Assembly: GCF_026262505.1 (NCBI RefSeq)
Contig: NC_067203.1
Span: 27,199,411 to 27,263,410, forward strand
Length of the DNA: 64,000 bases
Source: Trichomonas vaginalis G3
Lineage: Eukaryota > Parabasalia > Trichomonadida > Trichomonadidae
Direction of reading: 5' to 3'
Shown: positions 56,501 through 64,000 of the stretch, piece after piece
Layout: every line of letters begins with the position of its first letter
How positions within the stretch are numbered: the first letter of the stretch is position 1
Made by a program: the position numbers and the translations under genes
Notes under the pieces: model-generated
The model's database searches: none
Seen by the model: the letters and a program-made list of their open reading frames with translations, nothing else
Told to the model about the DNA's origin: nothing

Positions 56501-58045
56501 TTAAATATTATTTAAATATAATGGAGTAATAAAATAAATCGGAATTTCTATTAATTTATTGTTAACTTCAACTAATGCATTGCCGTTAATATATCTAACA
56601 AATTCAGCTATTGTGTCAAATCTTCGTCTTCTTTTTGTCATTGATTTATCAGTTTTTCCATAATCGAGATGAATCAAAACTTTATCCCCTTGTTTAAAAT
56701 TCATGAGCCCCGAATTAATTTGTTCACGTTTAACATCATTCAACCTTTCCATTTGCTTTCTAATATATTCCCATTCTTTTGAAATATCATTTTTCATTTC
56801 CACTGGTTTCATGTTTATTGTTCTATGCCATGTATTATTGTAATAATATACTAACTGCTGTATGATGGAGTCATGATTTCCATCCCAGTATATCTGACCG
56901 TTAACCCCTAACGCATCTCTAAGAGTTCTCATTACCGCATCAACTATTTTATTATGAAACGTATATGGAGAGGATGAAAAGTAAAAATTAATTTGTGGGA
57001 AATAATGAGTCATAGCTGCCTGAAATCCTTTATCACCATCACCCCTGATATTATCTACTCTTTCATGATCTAGTAAGTATTGAATAGCTCTTCTTGTTTC
57101 CTGTTCTGTTTTCCCTTTCACTGGAATGCAATATAAATATCTGGTGTTAATGTTAATAGCAAATAAATAAGTAACGTTTCCTTTTGAATATTCTAAATGA
57201 TCGATTTCGTATGAATATGGATATGGTGCAAATGAAGGGCGACTAAATTTTTCCTTTAACGGTTGAATTTTTGGGTCAATTGGTTTATTTAATATCTTGA
57301 AATCCTTTTTAAAATCTTTTTGTTTCTTTAATGTTTGAAATGGATATAATAAAGTGAATGATGAAGGATTAACTGAAGGAGGAGGGTTTGGTGTTGCAGG
57401 TACTGTCGTTAGAGGTTTTGGTGTTGCAAGTGGTTTAATTTTATCTGCTTTGATTTTGGATGATGAAGTTTTGGAATTCATTCCTTCCTTCATTAATTCT
57501 GGATGTATTCTATTCATTTGTTTTAAATATGCTGTATATAAAGGTTTAATATACTTTCCCGCTTCGAGTTTATGTTGAAGGATGAATTCCAAAAGTTGAT
57601 CTTCATTTAAAAGTCGGGCTGAATATGGTTTAACTAATGAATCATAAATTAAAGCTTGTGCATCATTTATGGTCTGAAGGACCTGGGTTTGTACCATTTG
57701 TTTTTGTTCCTTTGGCTTTTGCGGCTCGGGATTATATAATTTATATAATTCATCAATATCTTCTTCTGTTAATACTTTATTTTTGAAATCTTTCAACTGT
57801 TTAAGCTGTGATTTAGTTTTTCCCTTTGTATATTCATTATTTTTAATTTTGTCTTTAATTTCAGAAATTATTTTATCATGATATTTCAAAATTTCATTTT
57901 TATAATACGAATAATAATAATCCATATCATCACCCGTTATATTTTTATTATATTTTTGGAGATATGCTTTTAAATCATAATAATCAAGAAAATTTTGATT
58001 AAATACTAAATCATCAATTAAAATTTTTAAATCTGTGTTATCCAT
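56501..58045 (-). CDS. Retroviral-type (rve) integrase of Polintons, 514 aa (element B)
   Basis: The long N-terminal part (1-270) has helical segments and a Pro/Thr linker (ATPKPLTTVPATPNPPPS, about 207-225). The integrase core follows at about 275-400 with YSYEIDHLEYSKGNVTYLF, DNIRGDGDKGFQAAM and a helix containing MRTLRDALG. The end holds the small basic barrel (NFKQGDKVLIHLDYGK). It is about 200 residues longer at the N-terminus than the element A integrase. It made the 6-bp TCTGAT duplication at the ends. The leader is TTTATTTTATTTTTATATAA. It looks whole. Confidence 0.85.
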   Translation of the reverse strand: MDNTDLKILIDDLVFNQNFLDYYDLKAYLQKYNKNITGDDMDYYYSYYKNEILKYHDKIISEIKDKIKNNEYTKGKTKSQLKQLKDFKNKVLTEEDIDELYKLYNPEPQKPKEQKQMVQTQVLQTINDAQALIYDSLVKPYSARLLNEDQLLEFILQHKLEAGKYIKPLYTAYLKQMNRIHPELMKEGMNSKTSSSKIKADKIKPLATPKPLTTVPATPNPPPSVNPSSFTLLYPFQTLKKQKDFKKDFKILNKPIDPKIQPLKEKFSRPSFAPYPYSYEIDHLEYSKGNVTYLFAININTRYLYCIPVKGKTEQETRRAIQYLLDHERVDNIRGDGDKGFQAAMTHYFPQINFYFSSSPYTFHNKIVDAVMRTLRDALGVNGQIYWDGNHDSIIQQLVYYYNNTWHRTINMKPVEMKNDISKEWEYIRKQMERLNDVKREQINSGLMNFKQGDKVLIHLDYGKTDKSMTKRRRRFDTIAEFVRYINGNALVEVNNKLIEIPIYFITPLYLNNI

Positions 58046-58146
58046 TTATATAAAAATAAAATAAATGTTTTAAGGGTGCCCACCTCTTTGAATCATAGTA
58101 CAAAACCATTATTAACGGTTCCTTTTGTCTCTTCTGTGGCATTTCA

Positions 58147-61100
58147 TTAAATAAATGGCATACAACATCCATTTTCACAACATACAGCCTTAGTGTGTGC
58201 TCCTGTTAATGCAGTCTTACCAATTGTTAAGCGAGTCATTGACCCGTTTTTAAGTTGTAAATTAATATTCTGACCATCAAATATCACTTTATCATTTATT
58301 ATATCCAAATAATTTTTAGGTGTTAATTGTTTATTTTGTCGTAAACTAACACCTTTCATTTTTTGTGCAATCTTTTTAAAATCACTTCCATCAATTGAAC
58401 CGTTGAATGAAGTATAACACTTAGGGCATAAAGCAACCATGTTATCACCTTGTTTCTCAATTGCTAAACCCAATAACTTCTTCTCATGTGCTTTTTCTTC
58501 AGCTTTATTCTTTAATTTAGGTTTAAATTTCTCATCAAAACAGAAGAAATCAAATGGTGCGAATTTGTAAATGTTTTTATCATAAAATTTTTATCGGTAC
58601 AATTGCTTGAAATGCTTGAGTGTTAGGAAGACTTGGATCGCCAGCGATTGCCCAATAAGATGAATCAGTATCACCTTCAATGAAATGAAAACGATTAACA
58701 TCCATGCATTTATACATAAAATCATAAATGAAAACCAAATACCAGTATTTAGCATTATCTAAAGTGAAGAATGCCTCTTGTAAACATGTATCACATCTAT
58801 AAAATCTATCTTTAAGCATCACTTGATACGTATCTTCACCTATTTCTCTTATGTTTTTAAACTTATTTGACATACATGCAACGCGTGCCTTCTGTGCATT
58901 CATTATTTTAGTCTTTGCGTAATTTTGTGTATTCATTGCATCGTAACCATATGATCCATTAAGTGAAATCTTGCAAAATAAACTTTTTCCTTTATTTCCT
59001 TCTAATTCAGCCTTTTGTCTTTCGTTCATAAATTCGTTCGCAAATTCATTAAAGCAAGTGTTTTTCGTAAATGTTAAAATTGATTGAATATCATCAATGA
59101 TAAAATGAAATCTGTCTATTAGATACCAAAGATAATAAGAAGAAAATGGTTGATATTGGTTGTGTGTTGATGCTAACTGAGTTAATTTCCTCTGTTTCTG
59201 GTCAACTGGTAGATTGTTTGATTTCATGTAATTATACATAAAACTGCCAATTGTTTTTTCATCTGTGATAATATCTAAGTTTCTTATTATCGGTAAAAAG
59301 TTTATGTAATCATTAATGTATTTTTCATCAATGTGACCCTTTACTTCAGCCACGAATAAAGTATTTTTCTTTCTAATAATTCCCAGTGCTTTTGCTTTCT
59401 TTGTTGCTGTATCACAAATGATAACACCATTCAATCTTCCCGGCATATACATTTTATGGTCAGTATATTGAATGAAATCATGAGGATTAGATGAAAATGA
59501 TGAAGGATATAATGAATTAAAATCAACACCAACGAAATGAGTCATAATGTTGGTGGTGTCCTCATTTGATACAGTTTTAGTTTCTGGACTATATGAAAGT
59601 TTATTAATGTGTGTGATTCCTTTAAGATTAACACGATGTTGAACATTTGATAGACCACCAGTAATTCCATTACGGAGAATGTGATAAGCTTCAACTGAAT
59701 CTAAAGTCATTGGTAAATTATTTTTTAATGCATAATTTCTTAAATTGATTCTTAAACGTTGAACATCTTCATCTTTATTTGATTTTACGACATTGCAATA
59801 ACAACACATTAACTGACAATTTTCTTTGGTATGTGGTTTTTCATTATCGATTCTATCTAATGTTGGTTTATTTGCATATGTAAACGCTTTACCACACATT
59901 TTGCATTTAGATGAAAGGATTAAATCGTGATAGTATTGAAAATCATCCATTGAAACATTATTTTTAGTATCTCTTTCTGCTTTTTCATCTTGTTTCTTAT
60001 ATGATTCAATTTTATATTTCCAATACTTTTTCGTTAATTCAAAACTTGATTCCACATTTTCTTCTTCTGGATATTTTTCGTTAGGATTAAAGTCTTTATA
60101 TGCTAAAGCGTAACGAATCATTGATGCATTCGATGATAAAGAAAGATTATGAAGCATGTCAATTTTATAAACAAATGTTTCTTCAATAATTTTATCAATT
60201 GGGTCAATCATAATTTCAACATCTTTATTGCAATAATGAATAAAATATTCTAATCTATTCTTAAAATTTTTAGCATCATTGAGATATATTTGATAATCAC
60301 TATCTGATATAGTTTCTTGAGTTAATGCTGAATAAAATGAATCTTTCGTGAATGGTTCCTCTTTATATAATTCTTCTTCGTAATTTTCCCACATGATGAA
60401 TTGATAAGGGAAAAAGGATTTAACACGTGATTTATTGTTTCCGAAATCTCGAGTGAATTGGTCTAATGTCCCACCCGCTATATAATTTCTGATGTCAATA
60501 AATCTCAATTCATATGGAATGTTTGTTTTCTTTACAATGATTTGCTTAAATTGTGAAGATGAACCCAGCATTGATTTTATTTTCCATTTTGCAGTGTTTA
60601 AATCACGAAGAATTAAATTTAAATCAAACTTTCCCGAATTAAAACCTATGATATTCACTTTATTGAATTCCTCATCTAGAAGTTCTTTAAATACTTCCTT
60701 CTGTTTTTCATTTAATGTTTGTGACTTCATTAATTCTTCATATTGTTCAATATTTGATTTAGCAACTAATGAACAGGTTGAAAATAAAAACTCAATCCAA
60801 TCAGAAATAAAAGAATCACTTGATGTTAAGCAAAAATTCCTCGTAAATGTTTTATCACGGTCTACGACCTCGCCGCTTTGCGGCTTTATTTTGACAGTTG
60901 ATGATACCATAAATGGTTTTAAGTAAGCATTCAAAGTTGCACATTCAGAAAGTTGAAGTTCTTCTTTAGTCTCTAATGTTTCAAAGTCAAAAGTAATATA
61001 ATATCTTGTTGGTTTATAATATTCCTGCAAATTATGTGCTAATAGCCATTGATATATCTTCTGTTTCGTGATATGTGGTGCATATGGTTGTTGTGTGTTT

Positions 61101-61621
61101 TGCAATTGAACGTCTTGAATTAATCTTCCATTATTTTCTTTACATTTCTCACAATGCTTTAAAAATCTTCTTTGGTTTTTCCTTTCTGGATCATCACGGA
61201 TAGAATATACTTCTTCTTTGCAAAAGGGGCAAACTTTATATCCTGTGAGTGCTTCAATGTCTGTTATTCTATCAGCGTGAAGTTTTCCACATGGACTCTG
61301 TGTTAATAAAATATTTACTGTTTCAAATTCTGGATCTATCATTATTGAATCCACTAATGGAAAGTCTACCTTGTTAATGTCTACGTCTTCTGGTTGAGGG
61401 TCACAATAATAAAAATCAATATTAACGTTTAACATTCTTGCTAACCTCTCACTTTCTGATGAAATGTCAAACCCTTCATATGCATCTATTGCTTCGTTTA
61501 AATAACTTCTACGAGTTTTAGGATTAACACCATCAGGAATGTTATAGAAGCGTTTAAATAACCTTCTACCTTCGGCTCTTATTTGATTATCATTCATTTT
61601 AGCTGTTCCATTTTTGTTCAT
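58147..61621 (-). pseudogene. Protein-primed family B DNA polymerase of Polintons, with HNH-like insert (element B)
   Basis: The large first part has an N-terminal zinc-type region (CPFCKEEVYS, about 130-140, and HCEKC). An exonuclease motif YITFDFETLE (about 210) and IIGFNSGKFDLNL (about 330) follow. A zinc/HNH-like insert lies at about 570-620 (CKMCGKAF, LDRIDNEKPHTKENCQLMC, CYCN). The palm follows with motif A GVDFNSLYPSS (about 697), motif B KISLNGSYGYDAMN (about 905) and motif C EGDTDSSYW (about 985). A C-terminal part with CPKCYTSFNGS and a CC..GCC end lies at 58147-58473. It is broken lightly, in one or two places. The start at 61621 follows TTAATTTTTATTCTTACATA. Confidence 0.85.
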
Positions 61622-61701
61622 TTATGTAAGAATAAAAATTAAAAAAATAAATAAAAATAAAGTTTATTTTTTTTAAAGTCCGAGACTCAGAGAGTCCAGG
61701 G

Positions 61702-62808
61702 CTAAAGTCCATAAAATGAATTAAGAACACATAAATTTTTATCATCTGCGACGTGACGAATACATTTTAATTTACTCAAGAATGCGTACCCTGATACATT
61801 AAATCTAATTCCTGTCTTATTTAATTTCACAACTTTGAAAAGGAATGTATGAATAGCTATAAAATGATGAGATGATGTTTTATGGGTTGCTTCCATTTTT
61901 TCTGAAATAAATGAATAAATATAATGCTTATAAGTTTTCATATCTTTTATGTTCTTAATAACGAATGGTATAGACTTTTCCACTTCATCTTCCTTCGGTG
62001 CTGTTCTTTCATATGAAACATTATTGGTATCTTCAATAATGAAACCACAATCGCATAAAATTTTATATGTACCAATTGTTTCTTTTGATATTTTATCTAA
62101 TAAATCAAAAACTTTATCAACACCCGTGCATTTATTTAAATAATAATTTGTGTAAATATCATGGTCTTCTTTCTTAATCGTATTTGTTGCATATGTTACA
62201 TTTTTCAATGCTTTTTTGAATTTTTCAGAATCAAGAGGAGGTGAAAGTAATATACAGGGGTATTCTTCATCGTCAATAAACTGAAGCTTATGTTTATGAA
62301 TAAATTTTGTGCCTTCTTCTGAAAGTGTTTCGTCAATATCACCATCTAATAAATTTTTAGTAGATTCCAAAAAGTAATTTTTATATCTTTCTTCATGAGA
62401 TTTCTGAACTTCTGATTCTGAAGCTGGGATATTCATTAAACCCTCTACTTCATTCTCATTATATTTTTCAACTTCTCTTAATTCCTTAATTTTTTCATCT
62501 ATTTCATCTCTTATTTTTTCCAGTCTTTCAATTTCATCATATTCATCATCTTTAATCCGTTCTTCATAATATTCAGGGAAAACATCAGGTTCTTTAGGTT
62601 TTTCTTCTTCAGATGTAGGATATAAAAAATTTATAACATCATCTTTATTCATTTTTCCATCATAATCTAAATCATTTAATAACTCGGCAAATTTTTGACA
62701 ATTTCTTAAATAATATTTATTAACTTCATAACCCGCCTCCTCTAATATATCCTTTATTTCCTCATTTGTGAATCCCATTTTTTTAACATTGTTAGTTGTG
62801 ACGCTCAT
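61702..62808 (-). CDS. Unrecognised protein, 368 aa (element B)
   Basis: Begins MSVTTNNVKKMGFTNEEIKD. An EF-hand-like DLDYDGKMNKDDVINFL occurs at about residues 48-64, which has the D-x-D-x-D/K-M pattern but may be chance. A long charged coiled coil (90-135) and a globular C-terminal half with Cys/His residues (LCDCGFIIED, SSHHFIAIH) follow. Its promoter and first codons lie in the right inverted repeat and equal those of the 159-aa gene at the left. It is whole. Confidence 0.5.
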   Translation of the reverse strand: MSVTTNNVKKMGFTNEEIKDILEEAGYEVNKYYLRNCQKFAELLNDLDYDGKMNKDDVINFLYPTSEEEKPKEPDVFPEYYEERIKDDEYDEIERLEKIRDEIDEKIKELREVEKYNENEVEGLMNIPASESEVQKSHEERYKNYFLESTKNLLDGDIDETLSEEGTKFIHKHKLQFIDDEEYPCILLSPPLDSEKFKKALKNVTYATNTIKKEDHDIYTNYYLNKCTGVDKVFDLLDKISKETIGTYKILCDCGFIIEDTNNVSYERTAPKEDEVEKSIPFVIKNIKDMKTYKHYIYSFISEKMEATHKTSSHHFIAIHTFLFKVVKLNKTGIRFNVSGYAFLSKLKCIRHVADDKNLCVLNSFYGL

Positions 62809-63709
62809 TTATCATTAAATAAAAAAATAAATTATTCAAAAAATGTAAGACATAAATTTTCAAAGTTTATTTTTTTATTCATGAAAATAATTATTTCTAA
62901 TTTCTTTTACTCTCTCGTATATACTAGATTTGAAGAATTCAGAACTTTTACCATAATCTCCTAAATGTTTTCTTATCCCTAACGTGTGCCAGTTATTATA
63001 TGAAACTGAATAAACTTTATCTTTATCTTTACACCTTTCATCACTTCCAATATATTTATATTTCAATTTTGATTTAGCATTTTCATATTCATTAACGTTT
63101 AATAATTCACAGTCTTCCTTTTTAAATAAATGTTTTATGTATTCAGGATTTAATACTCTACGTTTATATGCTCCTAACTTAGTTCTAAAGGTTTTTCTAC
63201 AAAATTTAGGAATTCCATCCTCTTTAATGTCATCAATGATTTCCATTTCATTATTTTCAATTTCTTCTTCTCGTTTATGAGGTCTTTGATTATGACTCCA
63301 TTGATTCCATGAAATTAAATATTCTTTATCATTATATTTATACCTCATTAGCTTATTTTGGCTTTCATATTCATTTAATAATTCACAATCTTCATTTTTA
63401 AATTGAAGTTTAACCCATTCAGGATTTAAACAATGTTTAATTAATCGCGGAATATCTGACATCATCTATATATAGCTTCTTTTATAAAAGATAAAAAAAT
63501 AAATTATTTTAAAATTAATGTTAATTTTTTAATGATTTATAAATAAATGCATCGTCTATATATAGATGTAACAAAAAATGATACAAAACCCTTCCACATA
63601 TACTTCGTACACAACACTTCCACATATACTTTTATGATTTATATTTTAATACATCGTCTATATATAGATGTAACAAAAAAAGTCACTAAACCCTTCCACA
63701 TATACTACT
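62804..63709 (-). repeat. Element B terminal inverted repeat, right (906 bp)
   Basis: An exact partner of 43126-44031 as far as I can follow it. It contains the second 196-aa gene and ends ...CCACATATACTACT before the TCTGAT duplication. Confidence 0.93.
62875..63465 (-). CDS. Two-repeat protein within the inverted repeat, 196 aa, right copy
   Basis: The same 196 residues as 43370-43960, without a difference, reading inward from the right end. The two units LNPEWVKLQFK and LNPEYIKHLFK each contain an EDCELLN core. Identity over the whole gene points to a young insertion or to ongoing gene conversion between the ends. Confidence 0.6.
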   Translation of the reverse strand: MMSDIPRLIKHCLNPEWVKLQFKNEDCELLNEYESQNKLMRYKYNDKEYLISWNQWSHNQRPHKREEEIENNEMEIIDDIKEDGIPKFCRKTFRTKLGAYKRRVLNPEYIKHLFKKEDCELLNVNEYENAKSKLKYKYIGSDERCKDKDKVYSVSYNNWHTLGIRKHLGDYGKSSEFFKSSIYERVKEIRNNYFHE

Positions 63710-63715
63710 TCTGAT
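63710..63715. other. Target duplication of element B, right
   Basis: TCTGAT, the same as 43120-43125. Confidence 0.9.
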
Positions 63716-64000
63716 ATATTACTCTCATTCGTGATGATTCGTTTATCGTGAGATGAAATATCTTGTTCCATACTTTCTAATGAAAGCTCTAAATTACAAA
63801 CTGTTTTTATGAGCTTTGCATCACTTAAATTTATCATAGGTCCCAAATTCACTCCTCCTCTTCCTCCACCACTCACATCGGATTGTTTTTCTTGGCGTGT
63901 AATTGACTTAGTTTTATTAAATGGTATTTGCGCCCCTGATACTTGTCTGTGATTTATCATATGTTGATTTAACAGACCATTACTTTGTAAATTAATCGAA
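63716..64000 (-). pseudogene. Outer fibre-like gene, N-terminal side segment
   Basis: On the minus strand: INHRQVSGAQIPFNKTKSI, a Gly-rich hinge (SGGGRGGVNLG) and coiled-coil stem units (SMEQDISSHDKRI, ITNESNIS). The DISSHDKRI unit recurs in the scrap at 42957-43119, which confirms the same gene. The gene continues beyond the window end. Glycine hinges and coiled-coil stems before a propeller head are typical of attachment fibres. Confidence 0.65.

Larger units (their letters stand above)
43126..63709. mobile_element. Element B: Maverick/Polinton, 20584 bp
   Basis: 906-bp terminal inverted repeats (43126-44031 and 62804-63709) flank the element, with a 6-bp TCTGAT duplication outside. Parts: a terminal 196-aa gene in each repeat, 159- and 368-aa genes at the inner edges, virion proteins, major capsid, packaging ATPase, fibre, primase-polymerase/SF3 helicase, integrase and polymerase B. 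No Ulp1-type cysteine protease was recognised. Most genes are whole; about five or six breaks affect capsid, ATPase, a minor virion gene and polymerase. The inverted repeats look identical, so the insertion is young. Confidence 0.93.

Noticed and set aside
1-64000. Ribosomal RNA genes, long terminal repeats or reverse transcriptase genes
   Set aside because: None seen. The rve-type integrases here belong to Polinton-like elements, not to retroelements.

Overview
The window looks like a stretch of a trichomonad genome, most likely Trichomonas vaginalis. It is AT-rich, read with the standard code, and made almost entirely of mobile and virus-derived DNA. The clues are a canonical mariner, two different Maverick/Polinton-type elements and phage-like fibre genes. 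T. vaginalis is known for carrying very many Mavericks and mariners. I recognise no ordinary host gene.

Layout. (1) An outer, large-virus-like element fills 1-18092 and reappears at 42957-43125 and 63710-64000. Its parts are three unrecognised proteins at 0-5.6 kb (one of 1345 aa), a RING/IBR protein of the kind seen in giant viruses, a primase of the archaeo-eukaryotic (AEP) family, a family B DNA polymerase carrying motifs B and C, and a long fibre-like gene ending in Asp-box repeats. A 1.3-kb non-coding element with 27-bp inverted ends lies at 5580-6852. A 1299-bp mariner with an open transposase (12121-13419) sits inside the polymerase gene.

(2) Element A (18093-42956, about 24.9 kb) is a Polinton-like or virophage-like element inserted in the outer fibre gene. 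Its ends are poly(A) plus a short inverted repeat holding a covarying mini-hairpin. It carries an adenine methyltransferase, a collar-type fibre, integrase, packaging ATPase, SF3 helicase, capsid genes, an HNH nuclease and several KilA-N genes. It also has a remarkable repeat zone (26.2-32.5 kb) with a tRNA-like gene, minisatellites and a tandem array of long perfect hairpins. No DNA polymerase was recognised in it. It is badly broken.

(3) Element B (43126-63709, 20584 bp) is a second Maverick of another lineage, inserted 169 bp from A in the same outer fibre gene. It has a clean 6-bp target duplication (TCTGAT) and 906-bp terminal inverted repeats that look identical, so it is young. It carries integrase, polymerase B, a primase-polymerase/SF3 helicase fusion, capsid and ATPase genes, and a fibre whose C-terminal part is nearly the same as that of element A.

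Together this is a nested fossil: two virophage/Polinton-like elements and a mariner inside what resembles a piece of an integrated large DNA virus. Each virus-like unit has its own T-rich promoter style upstream of its genes. All calls come from reading the sequence; no database search was possible.
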